64,000 nucleotides of DNA, taken from positions 1,364,001 through 1,428,000 of the forward strand of contig NZ_CP033070.1 of assembly GCF_003669035.1 (NCBI RefSeq). The letters are read 5' to 3'. The position numbers were made by a program, and so were the translations under genes. This stretch comes from Chryseobacterium sp. 3008163 (GTDB lineage Bacteria > Bacteroidota > Bacteroidia > Flavobacteriales > Weeksellaceae). Shown here piece by piece: positions 1 through 9,747 of the stretch. The notes beneath the pieces were generated by a model. That model saw only the letters and a list, made by a program, of their open reading frames with translations. It searched no databases and was not told where the DNA came from. Position 1 is the stretch's first letter. Each line of letters begins with the position of its first letter.

Positions 1-456
1 CCCTGAGCCATATGTTAAAGGCGCTGAAGCATTAAGAAAAAAACGTCCGAGCCCAGCCCTTCCTTTGGAAGTTACTACTTCACCATGAAACTGACTATAA
101 ATCCTGAGTGTAGCAAAATAAGGTAAATTACCGTTTGTATATAGACCCAAAGTCCTAACCTGAGCTGCATTATTTACTAAATTAGCTTTTATCAAAGCAG
201 TCGGAACATTGAAAACCTGCGGACTGCCTTTACTTATAGTTACCGTTCCGATCTGATTATTATTATTAAATATTCGCACCTGAAAAGGAGTCACTGAATC
301 TGTTGAAAAATAAAGTGCATGAACATAATTTGTAGAAGAACTATCATAATAAGGAGCAAACCAATGATCAGTGTCTCGCTGGGCGTAAAGAAAATTACTA
401 AATAAAAAAATAGGGAGTAAAAAAATAAAAGCTTTTTCATAATTAATCATTTTCAT
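1..456 (-). CDS. Secreted surface protein, N-terminal part (runs off window)
   Basis: The minus strand is open from the ATG at 456 to the window edge, giving 152 residues of a larger protein. It begins with a signal peptide ending FLYAQ and continues with RDTDHWFAPYYDSS, a start typical of large secreted flavobacterial proteins that are exported by type IX secretion (IgGFc-binding-like N-terminus). The C-terminal sorting domain would be outside the window, so the export route is inferred. A second possible start is the ATG at 440: adding one T to the T7 run (419-425 on the plus strand) would give a more typical leader, MKKLLFFLLPIF, and this window has many such run-length errors. No ligand or enzymatic function can be assigned. 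Confidence 0.7.
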   Translation of the reverse strand, partial: MKMINYEKAFIFLLPIFLFSNFLYAQRDTDHWFAPYYDSSSTNYVHALYFSTDSVTPFQVRIFNNNNQIGTVTISKGSPQVFNVPTALIKANLVNNAAQVRTLGLYTNGNLPYFATLRIYSQFHGEVVTSKGRAGLGRFFLNASAPLTYGSG

Positions 457-793
457 TTAACATCAGAGCTATCTCTCGTCTTAAATATACAAATCTCCCT
501 TTTTATTTCCTAAAATAATCATAAAAAATATTAAAATAACATATTCATAATATTAATTCCATTCATTTTTTATCTTATTATCATTCATTAATAATTTATA
601 ATATCAAAAAGTAATTACAGTTATATATAGTAGCAAATTTTCTTTTTACAATAAAAAACTCCTAATAATATATTCTAGACAGCAATATATTTGATAAATG
701 AATGTTTTCATTCATTCTAACAGAAACATTTCTAGTTCAAAATTCACCTTTCGTCCCGAAAAAACTCAATAAAGATTTAAAATCACAATTATC
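457..793. other. AT-rich intergenic region
   Basis: About 340 bases without a credible gene between a secreted protein gene and recX, which are co-oriented. It is very AT-rich. It presumably carries the promoter of the gene at 1-456, but no clear TAnnTTTG element or terminator hairpin stands out. Confidence 0.5.
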
Positions 794-1261
794 TTAATTT
801 TCAGTCAGTTGCAAAATCACCTCATATTCAAAACCCCTGCTTAAAAGGTACTTTATGGTTTTAGATTTCTTCTGATACGCTTGTAATCCTTTCAGTTTTG
901 ATTCGTAATTTTCGTATAATCTTTGTATTGTTTTCACGTAATCACCCTCGTCAATTTCATCAAAGCTTTTGGCAATCAACTTTTCTGTGATCCCTTTTTG
1001 CTTGAGATATATCTTGATTTTGGTTTTGCCCCAACTTTTAATGTAGAATTTTCCTCGAATATAACTTCTTGTAAAACGTTCTTCATTCAGATAATTTTCT
1101 TTCATTAAATATAAAAGAATTTCCTCTTTTGCCTCTGGAATCAACACAAATTCTCTCATCTTCTGCTCCACCTCAGCATGGCAACGATCCTGATACACAC
1201 AATAATTAACTAGCTTTTGTTTAGTTTCTTCAAAGGTGAAAAGTTTTTTTTCCGACTGCAT
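794..1261 (-). CDS. recX: Regulatory protein RecX
   Basis: A 155-residue all-helical protein matching RecX in length and in its tandem three-helix repeats (for example YLNEERFTRSYIRGKF followed by WGKTKIKIYLKQKGI). RecX binds RecA filaments and modulates RecA recombinase and coprotease activity in the cytoplasm. In this family recX often lies beside recA, but here the neighbour is glyA, with about 110 bases and a terminator between them, so it is probably transcribed separately. The ATG start fits the family N-terminus. Confidence 0.9.
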   Translation of the reverse strand: MQSEKKLFTFEETKQKLVNYCVYQDRCHAEVEQKMREFVLIPEAKEEILLYLMKENYLNEERFTRSYIRGKFYIKSWGKTKIKIYLKQKGITEKLIAKSFDEIDEGDYVKTIQRLYENYESKLKGLQAYQKKSKTIKYLLSRGFEYEVILQLTEN

Positions 1262-1298
1262 ATTTAGATTATGAGTAATTAAAAATTACGACTTATTA

Positions 1299-1333
1299 AA
1301 AAGAGGCACAAAATAATTTGCACCTCTTTATAT
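1299..1333 (-). terminator. glyA terminator
   Basis: Inverted repeat AAAGAGG/CCTCTTT with a loop rich in A and T. Read on the minus strand it is followed by a T run, and it lies 40 bases beyond the glyA stop codon. Confidence 0.6.
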
Positions 1334-1370
1334 TATTTGATTTATTTAAAGCTAAAAAGCCAATAGCTGG

Positions 1371-2636
1371 TTAGTAATTGAATAAAGCTTTACCTTCCAT
1401 CAATCCGTTTACTTTTTTTCTAACTTCAGAAATTAATTCTTCGTTTTTGATATTGTCTACTACTTCAGAAATCAATCCTGCAATAGTTTCCATATCATTT
1501 TCTTTAAGACCTCTTGTTGTAATAGCCGCAGTTCCTAATCTGATTCCAGAAGTTGTGAACGGAGATTTATCATCAAAAGGAACCATGTTTTTATTACAAG
1601 TAATATCTGCTTTTACCAAAGCTTTCTCAGTTTCTTTTCCGTTTACACCTTTGTTTCTAAGATCTACCAACATCAAGTGGTTATCTGTACCGCCGCTTAC
1701 AATATCAAAACCTAAATCTACCATTGCCTTTGATAAAGCCTTAGCATTAGACTGTACTTGTTTTGCGTACGTTAAAAACTGATCATCGATTGCTTCAGCA
1801 AATGCAACAGCTTTACCGGCAATTACATGCTCCAATGGACCTCCCTGGATTCCCGGGAAAACAGCTCCATCAAGAACCTGACTCATTTGCTTAATTTCTC
1901 CTTTTGGTGTTTTGTGACCGTAAGTATTTTCAAAATCTTTACCCATCATGATCATTCCACCTCTTGGACCTCTTAGAGTCTTGTGAGTTGTTGTTGTTAC
2001 AACATGGCAATGCTCGAATGGATTATTTAATAAACCTTTTGCAACTAGACCTGCAGGGTGTGCAATATCTGCCCAAAGTGTAGCTCCTATTTCGTCTGCA
2101 ACCTCTCTGAATTTTGTATAATCTAAATCTCTTGAATAAGCTGAAAAACCTGCAATTAACATTTTTGGTCTTTCTCTTAACGCCACTTCTCTCATTTGGT
2201 CATAATCAATCAAACCGGTCTCCTGCTGAACACCGTAGGAAACTACATCGTACTGAATTCCTGAGAAATTCACTGCAGAACCGTGAGTAAGGTGACCTCC
2301 CATAGAAAGATCCATTCCCATGATTTTGTCTCCCGGTTTCAAAACTGCCAAATAAATCGCAGCATTCGCCTGAGAACCAGAATGTGGCTGAACATTTACA
2401 TAATCTACTCCGAAAAGTTCTTTAGCTCTGTTGATTGCCAAAGTCTCAACCTCATCTACTACTTCACAACCACCGTAATATCTTTTTCCGGGATATCCTT
2501 CTGCATATTTGTTTGTAAGTACACTTCCCATTGCTTTCATTACATTTTCAGAAACAAAGTTTTCTGAAGCAATAAGTTCTAATCCGTGGGATTGTCTTTC
2601 TCTTTCTTTTTCGATAAGGTCAAAAATAATGTCCAT
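1371..2636 (-). CDS. glyA: Serine hydroxymethyltransferase
   Basis: A 421-residue protein, normal length for bacterial GlyA. It interconverts serine and glycine while charging tetrahydrofolate with a one-carbon unit, using pyridoxal phosphate. The cofactor lysine lies in [16 protein letters not shown] near residue 220, and the N-terminal SENFVSENV and [15 protein letters not shown] segments are diagnostic. The start [15 protein letters not shown] fits the family. It is transcribed alone: recX downstream is behind a terminator and the upstream gene is divergent. Function is certain from sequence. Confidence 0.98.
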   Translation of the reverse strand: MDIIFDLIEKERERQSHGLELIASENFVSENVMKAMGSVLTNKYAEGYPGKRYYGGCEVVDEVETLAINRAKELFGVDYVNVQPHSGSQANAAIYLAVLKPGDKIMGMDLSMGGHLTHGSAVNFSGIQYDVVSYGVQQETGLIDYDQMREVALRERPKMLIAGFSAYSRDLDYTKFREVADEIGATLWADIAHPAGLVAKGLLNNPFEHCHVVTTTTHKTLRGPRGGMIMMGKDFENTYGHKTPKGEIKQMSQVLDGAVFPGIQGGPLEHVIAGKAVAFAEAIDDQFLTYAKQVQSNAKALSKAMVDLGFDIVSGGTDNHLMLVDLRNKGVNGKETEKALVKADITCNKNMVPFDDKSPFTTSGIRLGTAAITTRGLKENDMETIAGLISEVVDNIKNEELISEVRKKVNGLMEGKALFNY

Positions 2637-2876
2637 TTACTTTTAGATTTTTAGATTTTGAATGCCAAAATTACGGAATTTTAGAGAATTATTTGTTATC
2701 AATCAGTCCATTAATTTACAATTGATTAATCATGCAGCATTTTTATAGAAATTTGTTTAAATTTTCTTTTATTAAAGCTTGATAAAGGAAATTTCATAAA
2801 ATTCGTTAAGATTACATTTTATAGAATTCGAGGAATAAATTTTGACTAATTTTAAAAAAGTTTGTTAAGAAAAATA

Positions 2877-2884
2877 TATATTTG
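2877..2884 (+). promoter_or_regulatory. Bacteroidota -7 element TATATTTG
   Basis: Matches the TAnnTTTG consensus and lies 35 bases before the ATG at 2919, which supports that small gene as real and shows where its transcript starts. I did not find a convincing -33 TTG at the usual spacing. Confidence 0.5.
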
Positions 2885-2918
2885 AACAAATCTTAAAAAG
2901 GAAAAAATAGTCTGAATT

Positions 2919-3211
2919 ATGGGAAAGAAAAATACAAAAAACAATTGCTTACTTCTTTGAAATCTCTTGGTAAATCTGAATATTTAATCCTTAAAAGCAT
3001 GACCAATCTTATGATACAGAGGGAATTGAAGAAAAACAATATCACGTTCAAAGATGGTGACACATTTAGTTTCAAGGATAATATTTTTGATTACAGCGAA
3101 GATAAAAACATAAGAAAATTAGCCAAACTTCGCCGACAAATGTTGAAAACAATGAATAAATTGGTGATAAAAAATAAATTTAAAGATAAAGAAATTAAAT
3201 TTTTAAGTTAA
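2919..3211 (+). CDS. Small hypothetical protein (apparent frameshift)
   Basis: The ATG at 2919 runs only 13 codons before a stop, while the next frame is open from 2897 to 3211. One extra base in GGGAAAG (2921-2926) joins them into MGKEKYKKQLLTSLKSLGK..., about 97 residues, lysine-rich with no cysteine, signal peptide or membrane segment. A TATATTTG promoter precedes it and a strong terminator follows. I do not recognise the family. If the frameshift is real, translation could begin at TTG 2945 or at the ATG near 3000 and give a shorter product. Confidence 0.45.
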
Positions 3212-3273
3212 TTTAACGTCAATTTTTTATTAAAATTTAAATTTAAACCTTTTAGGTTAAAGAATAGTAAAAC

Positions 3274-3303
3274 AAAAAGTCCCGGAAATCCGGGACTTTT
3301 TTA
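3274..3303. terminator. Bidirectional terminator
   Basis: Perfect stem AAAAAGTCCCGG / CCGGGACTTTTT with a four-base loop. A and T runs on both sides let it end the small plus-strand gene and the minus-strand export operon. Confidence 0.85.
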
Positions 3304-3317
3304 TCTATGGCTTGCGA

Positions 3318-4514
3318 TTACTTCTTCGCTTTTTCTTTTAATTCTTCTTTATCTTTATCAGAAGGATTCCAGACTTTTACATTTGCGTTTTTATCAATTC
3401 CTGAAAGAATCTGTACATTGATACCGTCGCTTGCTCCTAATTTCACATACACTTTTTTGAATTTTCCGTCCGGCTGCTTTACTTCAACAAAAGCTTTGTC
3501 TTTACCATTGCTTTTTTCATACTGCACCAAAGATTCATCCAATAACAAAGCATTTTTCTGAGAACTCATAACGATTTCACCATTTGCTGAAAATCCGGCT
3601 CTGATGTATTCGTTATTCGGATTATGAACATCTCCTTCCACAGGGAATTTTATGGTTCCGTTGTTGTCTTTTCCTTTTGGAGCGATCATCGTCAGTCTTC
3701 CCGGGAAAGATTTATTTTGCAAAGCACCGATAACGATGTTCATATCCATTCCTTGCTTCAATTTTCCAGCCTGAGCTTCATCAATTTCACCTTGAAAAAT
3801 CAAAGAATTCAAATCTGCTATCGAACAAATCGTAGTCCCTGCGTTGAAAGAGTTAGCCTCAATTACCTGACTCCCCACTTTTACCGGAACTTCAAGAACA
3901 GTTCCTGAAGCTTTTGAACGGATCTGAGTCGTCGCCAAACCTTGTAATTCAGGAATCGCACCTGTTTTTACAATCTGTAATCTTTTTTGCGCAGTCTGAA
4001 GTTGCTGATTAGCATTTTTCACACTTTGCTGCATTGAATATAATTGTTGCTGAGAATTCAGATATTCTTGTTTTGAAATTACACCCTGGCTGAATAGTTT
4101 TTGCTGCATCGCAAACTGCTTCTGCATATTATCAGCATTCATTTTCGCATTGCTGATCTGAAGTTGAGAATTCATAACTTCCTGTTGCGCATTGTTGACC
4201 TCAGCGATGTTTGGGATGATTTTCACAGTCGCAATCAATTGTCCAGCTTCTACTCTGTCACCTTCATCAACCAAGATTTTATCGATGATTCCGGCAATAT
4301 TCGGTTTAATCTCAATTTCTTCTTTTGGAATAATTTTTCCTGTCGCCATCACTTTGTCATCCATATTCTGAACGGTCGGTTTTCTGGTAAGGAACGCCTC
4401 ACTTTCTTTAGAATTTGATTTTACAAGATAACTGATTCCTGCAAATAATGCCCATGCCAATAAAAGTCCCAAGACGATATAAATTGCTTTTTTCCAGGTG
4501 AACTTCTTTTTCAT
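3318..4514 (-). CDS. Periplasmic adaptor of ABC efflux (HlyD/MacA type)
   Basis: A 398-residue membrane fusion protein. One N-terminal membrane anchor (about residues 9-30, AIYIVLGLLLAWALFAGISYL) is followed by a biotinyl-lipoyl half-motif (IAGIIDKILVDEGDRVEAGQLIATV), a long coiled-coil hairpin rich in Q and N (about 105-185), the second lipoyl half (RSKASGTVLEVPVKVGSQV) and beta-barrel domains. It would bridge inner-membrane permeases to an outer-membrane channel. It is last in a five-gene operon with two MacB-like permeases and an ATPase. No TolC-like gene is present in the window, so the channel must be encoded elsewhere. Substrate unknown. Confidence 0.9.
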   Translation of the reverse strand: MKKKFTWKKAIYIVLGLLLAWALFAGISYLVKSNSKESEAFLTRKPTVQNMDDKVMATGKIIPKEEIEIKPNIAGIIDKILVDEGDRVEAGQLIATVKIIPNIAEVNNAQQEVMNSQLQISNAKMNADNMQKQFAMQQKLFSQGVISKQEYLNSQQQLYSMQQSVKNANQQLQTAQKRLQIVKTGAIPELQGLATTQIRSKASGTVLEVPVKVGSQVIEANSFNAGTTICSIADLNSLIFQGEIDEAQAGKLKQGMDMNIVIGALQNKSFPGRLTMIAPKGKDNNGTIKFPVEGDVHNPNNEYIRAGFSANGEIVMSSQKNALLLDESLVQYEKSNGKDKAFVEVKQPDGKFKKVYVKLGASDGINVQILSGIDKNANVKVWNPSDKDKEELKEKAKK

Positions 4515-4529
4515 ATGTATAGTTTATTT

Positions 4530-5969
4530 TTAATATTGAATACGTTTATTTTTTTCTATTTTCTTGTATTTTGAAAGTTTTTCTATAGCTGCTTTCAAAT
4601 CTTCTTTTTTATTAATGAAAAGCATTACAATCATTCTGTTTTTTGCATCCAGAAAACTAATATTTTGTGTAGACTGATCATAATTAATATTTTTAATTTC
4701 GGGAAAAACTGTTTTTAATTCTTCCAGATATTCTTTCTGCAGTTTATCTAAAATGATTATAAAAGACGAGTTATCTTCTAAAAGTTTCGGACTTTGCGAA
4801 ATATTTTTCATTGGGCTGCTTATGCCGACATTGTTTGCATCAAAATATTCAAAGAAACTGTCGAAAATATAATTCCCATCGATATCATCCGTATAGATAT
4901 TAATGGTATTAAAATTTTGAGCATATTCATAAATGGAATCCGGAAAAGTTTCGCCAAACATTTTTATAGCATGATCTATAAAATCTTTATCAATAGATTT
5001 ATTTTTTTCAAGATATTTTTCCGTCATCGGATAAATAGCTTTTGCGAAGAGATTGATGGTAGGATTATTATACCACTCACCTTTATCTAAAGCTCCCTTC
5101 TTTAGAACTTTCCATGCATAACCATTTCCTAAAGCTGTTGCAACCGCTTCATTAAAATAAGAATAGGCAAGTTTTGAATATTTTGAAGGATTTTCATTAA
5201 AATACTTCTCCTGCTCAACCTGCACTTCACGACTCTGCTCCTGATAAAGTATATGACACATTTCGTGCATCGTTACGCTCAAAGTTCCTTCAATATCATT
5301 TCCATCCGTCAAAGTTCCTATACACAGAGCATTTCCATGAGGTGTAGAAACAGTATTTCCATCTTTTCCAGGAATAGGATATAAAGTTACATAAAATGGT
5401 ATTTGCTGATTCCAGGAAGATTTATAAAATTTATTAAACTTCAAAAACATCTGAGAATTTAAATCCTGATATTTTTTCAACGCTGCAACCTGTTTTTTTA
5501 TCTTTAATTCGCTGTCATTCCAAATACATTTCCGGAAATAAGGTTGCGCATTTTTTAAAACATCAAACATTCTCATCTGTTCATTCACAGGGAGAATTCC
5601 AGTAATTCTTTCATTAAAATCATTTAAATCCTTGGACTTTAAAGATTGAACAATCAATAATGTCAAATAACTTTTTCTGTAATTTCTTCCTTTCGGATAA
5701 TCCTGCCTTACAATTCCGTCATTAAAATCAAGAGATTTAAAATCATTGATAAGCTTTTGGAAATCTTTGTCATTAGATAATTTTGACTCAATATATTGTC
5801 TATAATTCAATGAAGTCCCTTGTTTCTTGGCAGCTGTCTCCATAAAATTGAAGAGACTGTAAACTTCACTTTCCTTGAAAATAAAAAAATCGCTTTTCTG
5901 TGCATTAGCAATACTAAAGCAACAAATAATCAGAATTAAAAAAGCTTTTTTTATCATTCTCTTACTCAC
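4530..5969 (-). CDS. Secreted HExxH zinc metallopeptidase-like protein
   Basis: A 479-residue protein with a signal peptide (MIKKAFLILIICCFSIANAQ). It carries a zinc-peptidase motif HEMCH near residue 235 (VTMHEMCHILYQ) and a glutamate about 38 residues later in FNEAVATALGNGYAW, the usual layout of a gluzincin third ligand. Cleavage is thus likely but the family is not one I can name. The start may be MSKRM or the internal MIKKA. Its first codons overlap the end of the upstream permease gene by 8 bases and the adaptor gene follows after 15 bases, so it is a true operon member rather than a neighbour. This suggests a role linked to export, such as processing a secreted peptide; that is inference. 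Confidence 0.75.
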   Translation of the reverse strand: MSKRMIKKAFLILIICCFSIANAQKSDFFIFKESEVYSLFNFMETAAKKQGTSLNYRQYIESKLSNDKDFQKLINDFKSLDFNDGIVRQDYPKGRNYRKSYLTLLIVQSLKSKDLNDFNERITGILPVNEQMRMFDVLKNAQPYFRKCIWNDSELKIKKQVAALKKYQDLNSQMFLKFNKFYKSSWNQQIPFYVTLYPIPGKDGNTVSTPHGNALCIGTLTDGNDIEGTLSVTMHEMCHILYQEQSREVQVEQEKYFNENPSKYSKLAYSYFNEAVATALGNGYAWKVLKKGALDKGEWYNNPTINLFAKAIYPMTEKYLEKNKSIDKDFIDHAIKMFGETFPDSIYEYAQNFNTINIYTDDIDGNYIFDSFFEYFDANNVGISSPMKNISQSPKLLEDNSSFIIILDKLQKEYLEELKTVFPEIKNINYDQSTQNISFLDAKNRMIVMLFINKKEDLKAAIEKLSKYKKIEKNKRIQY

Positions 5970-7233
5970 TTCTTAATGCCTCAATCGGTCGTATTTTCAC
6001 CGCTCTTTGAGCTGGAATCATTCCGATAATTAAACCTAAAATCACCATCACCGACATTGCCGCAAAAACATTGGTATAATTAACAGTCGGATTATAAAAC
6101 GGAAATTCATCCTGATTCTGAGTCAATGAGTTGAATATCATCAAGACAAAAATCCCGAGAATAAAGCCTAATATACCCGAACTGAGCGTAATGACCACAC
6201 TTTCCAACAAAATCTGGTTTCTTACTTCAGACGGTTTTGCACCTAAAGCTCTTCGAATACCTATTTCCTTAGTTCTTTCTTTTACCGTAATCAATAAGAT
6301 ATTTGAAATCGCAATGACACCTGCCAAAATTGTGAGAGTTCCTACGATTATTGTTAAAAGCTGCATTCCGGTTAAAAATCCTGTGAGTTTTTTAAATTCT
6401 TTACCTAAATTAAAACTTCCAAAAGCATTAGTGTCTTCCGGCGAAACCTGATTTTTGGCTTTTAATTCTGTTTTCACTCTTTCTTCAACGCTATTTACAT
6501 CAACATTGGGCTTGCTCACAATCGCAAACATATCGATTTGCTCTCCTGCATTGTACATTTTGGTATACGTAGAAAGCGGTATAAAAACAGTACGGTCATT
6601 TTCAAAACCACCCCCTTTTCTCACTCTGAAAACTCCGATCACATTAAAGAAAAGTCCTTTCACGTTAATTGATTTCCCTAGCGGATTTTCTTTCTTTTTT
6701 GAATCGAAAAAGTTGTTGTACACTTCTTCCCCGATCACTGCCACACTTTTATTTCCGGAAACATCTGCATCGTTGATATATCTTCCGAAAATCAGTTTCT
6801 TTTCTGAAATTTTATTCCCGATCGGATAATCACCCGTTAAAGAATAGGTTGCATTTTTACCGTTTCTTGACATCGATTCACCGGGCGTTCCTGTGAAACT
6901 TCCTCTTGAGTTCTGTGGCGAAATATAATCGATATCTGATATTTTCCTTTTTAAAACTTCAACATCAGTTAATTTCAGATTCACATCTCTCCCTTTTGGG
7001 AAACCTTCGTAAGGAATCGAAGTATTTTGCGCCCAAAGGAAAATAGAATTGGTAGCAAACCCTGAAAATAATTTATCAAAACCATTCTCCATTCCTTTTG
7101 CGGAACCCAGTAAAACTACATACAAAAACATACCCCAACCCACGCCAATCATGGTAAGGAATGTGCGGAGCTTATTATTCTTTAGTGAATAATAAATTTC
7201 CTGCCAGGTATCTTTTTTAAATAAAATGTTCAC
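5962..7233 (-). CDS. ABC transporter permease (MacB/FtsX type)
   Basis: A 423-residue permease: one N-terminal membrane helix near residues 25-45, a large periplasmic MacB-like domain (about 50-280), then three C-terminal membrane helices of the FtsX fold. TVKERTKEIGIRRALGAKPSEV and the ending PAQRAVKIRPIEALRSE are signature segments of MacB permeases. It differs from full MacB in lacking a fused ATPase, which is the separate gene at 8628. It is paralogous to the next upstream gene, and the two probably form a heterodimer. The stop overlaps the start of the peptidase gene. Confidence 0.93.
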   Translation of the reverse strand: MNILFKKDTWQEIYYSLKNNKLRTFLTMIGVGWGMFLYVVLLGSAKGMENGFDKLFSGFATNSIFLWAQNTSIPYEGFPKGRDVNLKLTDVEVLKRKISDIDYISPQNSRGSFTGTPGESMSRNGKNATYSLTGDYPIGNKISEKKLIFGRYINDADVSGNKSVAVIGEEVYNNFFDSKKKENPLGKSINVKGLFFNVIGVFRVRKGGGFENDRTVFIPLSTYTKMYNAGEQIDMFAIVSKPNVDVNSVEERVKTELKAKNQVSPEDTNAFGSFNLGKEFKKLTGFLTGMQLLTIIVGTLTILAGVIAISNILLITVKERTKEIGIRRALGAKPSEVRNQILLESVVITLSSGILGFILGIFVLMIFNSLTQNQDEFPFYNPTVNYTNVFAAMSVMVILGLIIGMIPAQRAVKIRPIEALRSE

Positions 7234-7317
7234 TTTTATGAGTTATAAGTTATTAATTATGAGCTGTAAGTTGAATTTCATTTTCAAATTATCTCACTAA
7301 CAAATTTTTAAATTAAA

Positions 7318-8547
7318 TTATTCTGTTCTTAACGCTTCGATAGGTTTAATTCTTGAAGCTCTGTAGGCAGGAACAAATCCGGCAATCAAACCTGAAAAAA
7401 CCAATGCTACAAATGCCGCAAAGATAGTTCCCCAGCCCACACTCGGATCTTTAATGAAGTAATCTTCAAGACTGTCACCTATTAAATGTAGTGCTAAAAC
7501 ACCCAAACCAACTCCTACAAACCCCGAAACTACGGTAATCACCACACTTTCCTGAACAATCAAAGCAACAATGCTTCGTGGTTTTGCTCCAATGGCTTTT
7601 CTTACACCGATTTCTTTGGTTCTTTCTTTTACGATATACACCATAATGTTGCTGATCCCGATAATTCCAGCCAATAAAGTTCCTAGCCCAATAAAAGTCA
7701 CAATTCCTGTAAGAACTGCCATAAACATGAAGGTTTCGTTCATATTCTGAGCATTGTTCCAGACACGCACTGCGTTTTCATCATCCGGAGAAACATTTTT
7801 TCTAGATTTAAGCCTTTCTTTAAGCTGGTCACCGTATTTGATAGCCTGTTCCGGCGTCATATTCTCATCATAAGCAATGTAAACTCCGCTCACCGTATCA
7901 GAACCTTTTTTCATTTGCTGCAAAGTAGTAATCGGAACTGTAATATGTCTTTCGTCCCAGTCGCCGCCGTCATCTGAGAAAACTCCGACTACTTTGAACA
8001 TCGTTCCGTTGATATCGAGATCTTTACCTACCGGACTTCCGTTTTTTATTAAATCTCGCTGCACCATTCTTCCTACAACTGCAACATTTTGCTTTCTCTG
8101 TAAATCTCCAGGTGTAAGGTAACGCCCTTCGAGCATTTTTCTGTTTTCGATAAATTTCTCTTCAGGATCTGCACCGTTGATCTGGTAATTTCCGCTTTCT
8201 TTACCGTATTTCACCATCAGATTGGCGGTATACCTAGGAGTAGAATATCCTACTTTTTCTTTATCACTGTCGATTAAGAAATCATAGTCGTCGTTATTCA
8301 TCGTTACGGTTCTATTCGACTGCAAACCTTTATAAGCAACAGTTGTATTTCCCGTAAAAATTGAAATAAGATTTTGAGCATCTCTCGCAAAACCTTGGGT
8401 AAAAGCATTTTTCAGCCCGGTTCCAATTCCGAAAAGAACGATAAATATAAACAGACCCAATGCCACCGTAAAGCCCGAAAGCACCGTCCGCAATACATTA
8501 CTGCGAATAGAACTGAATATTTCTTCCCAACGATCTAGGTCAAACAT
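7318..8547 (-). CDS. ABC transporter permease (MacB/FtsX type)
   Basis: A 409-residue paralogue of the following permease with the same plan: N-terminal helix, periplasmic domain, three C-terminal helices. VYIVKERTKEIGVRKAIGAKP and the terminal YRASRIKPIEALRTE are conserved. It lies between the ATPase gene (80 bases upstream) and the second permease (84 bases downstream). Heterodimeric pairing with the paralogue is inferred from gene order. Confidence 0.93.
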   Translation of the reverse strand: MFDLDRWEEIFSSIRSNVLRTVLSGFTVALGLFIFIVLFGIGTGLKNAFTQGFARDAQNLISIFTGNTTVAYKGLQSNRTVTMNNDDYDFLIDSDKEKVGYSTPRYTANLMVKYGKESGNYQINGADPEEKFIENRKMLEGRYLTPGDLQRKQNVAVVGRMVQRDLIKNGSPVGKDLDINGTMFKVVGVFSDDGGDWDERHITVPITTLQQMKKGSDTVSGVYIAYDENMTPEQAIKYGDQLKERLKSRKNVSPDDENAVRVWNNAQNMNETFMFMAVLTGIVTFIGLGTLLAGIIGISNIMVYIVKERTKEIGVRKAIGAKPRSIVALIVQESVVITVVSGFVGVGLGVLALHLIGDSLEDYFIKDPSVGWGTIFAAFVALVFSGLIAGFVPAYRASRIKPIEALRTE

Positions 8548-8627
8548 TTTTTCTTTATTAAATGATTAAAAAATTTAAAGATTAAAAAATTAATGACTCT
8601 AAATTTTCAGTTGATTTTATTTTAAAA

Positions 8628-9317
8628 TTAAAGCACAATCTGATTGATAAACTCATCACTCTCAATAATTCCGTCTCTGAGGATGACATTTCTTTTAGTT
8701 TGTGCGGCAACATCCGGTTCATGGGTTACCACGATGATCGTTTTACCTTCATTGTTGATATCCTGAAGGAGCTTCATAATATCGTGAGTCGTTTTAGAAT
8801 CTAATGCTCCGGTTGGCTCATCTGCTAGAACTACTTTTGGATTGGTAATTAAAGCTCTGGCAATCGCAACTCTCTGTTTTTGTCCACCCGAAAGCTCATT
8901 CGGAAGATGGGTTGCCCATTGTGCCAAACCTACTTTCTCCAGATACTCCATTGCTTTTTGATTACGCTCTTTTCTCGGAACGTTTTGATAGTATAGAGGA
9001 AGTGCAACATTATCTAAAGCCGTTTTATATCCAATCAAATTAAACGACTGGAAAACGAATCCTAGAAATTTCGAACGATATTCTGCAGCTTTTACCTCAT
9101 TCAGATGTTCAATCGGAATTCCGTCGAGCTCATAAACGCCGCTGTCTTTTTCATCCAAAATTCCGATAATATTCAGTAAAGTTGATTTTCCGGAACCGGA
9201 ACTTCCCATAATAGAGACAAATTCGCCTTCGGCAATATTAAGATTAATACCCTTGAGAACGTGCAGTTTACTCTTGCCTGTGTCGTATGATTTATGTAGA
9301 TCCTGAATTACTAACAT
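8628..9317 (-). CDS. ABC transporter ATP-binding protein (LolD/MacB type)
   Basis: A 229-residue ATPase with Walker A GSSGSGKST, signature LSGGQKQRVAIARAL, Walker B VVLADEPTGALDS and an H-loop VVTHEPDV. The family drives MacB and LolCDE-type mechanotransmission rather than substrate passage through the membrane. It is the first gene of the export operon, so the operon promoter must lie in 9318-9480. Confidence 0.95.
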   Translation of the reverse strand: MLVIQDLHKSYDTGKSKLHVLKGINLNIAEGEFVSIMGSSGSGKSTLLNIIGILDEKDSGVYELDGIPIEHLNEVKAAEYRSKFLGFVFQSFNLIGYKTALDNVALPLYYQNVPRKERNQKAMEYLEKVGLAQWATHLPNELSGGQKQRVAIARALITNPKVVLADEPTGALDSKTTHDIMKLLQDINNEGKTIIVVTHEPDVAAQTKRNVILRDGIIESDEFINQIVL

Positions 9318-9747
9318 TAAGTGATTGCTGTTTTTATTTCCAATAAGTAGTATATATTTTCATTTTGTTACAAGATTAAAAAAATCTTTAAAAAAAATAT
9401 TGTTTAATATATAATCAATTGATATTCAATAAATCAAAACAAAGTGTTTAATTACAAACTTAACATAACTTCGATTTTTAAGACTTAAGTATCTATAAAC
9501 CAATATCAGAGCGAGTTTCATGTAAATGTGGAAAACTTTTAAGGTTAAAACTCAACCAATTACTCTTTACCCCTTTCCAAATCGTTTCTTTTTTTCGAAC
9601 TTTGTGCTTCGCACGGTACGAGAGATGAATGATTACTTCCGTTAATAAGTTTCAAACACAACTTACAACGAATCAGAAAGTTACCCATCTCCCGGGTTTT
9701 ATACACAGTGATCTATTTTTATAATTTTTAAAGACATTACATTCAAT
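9318..9747. other. Divergent intergenic region between export operon and nrdB
   Basis: About 430 bases between divergent genes. It must hold both promoters. The nrdB leader is long and includes a C/T-rich stretch and TTTTTTTCGAACTTTG near 9590, which resembles a -7 element with one mismatch. I looked for paired NrdR-box-like palindromes and for a cobalamin riboswitch and saw neither clearly. An ORF of 124 codons on the minus strand overlapping nrdB is a shadow. Confidence 0.5.

Noticed and set aside
9318..9747. Cobalamin riboswitch or NrdR boxes before nrdB
   Set aside because: No B12-box or paired NrdR palindromes could be identified by eye.
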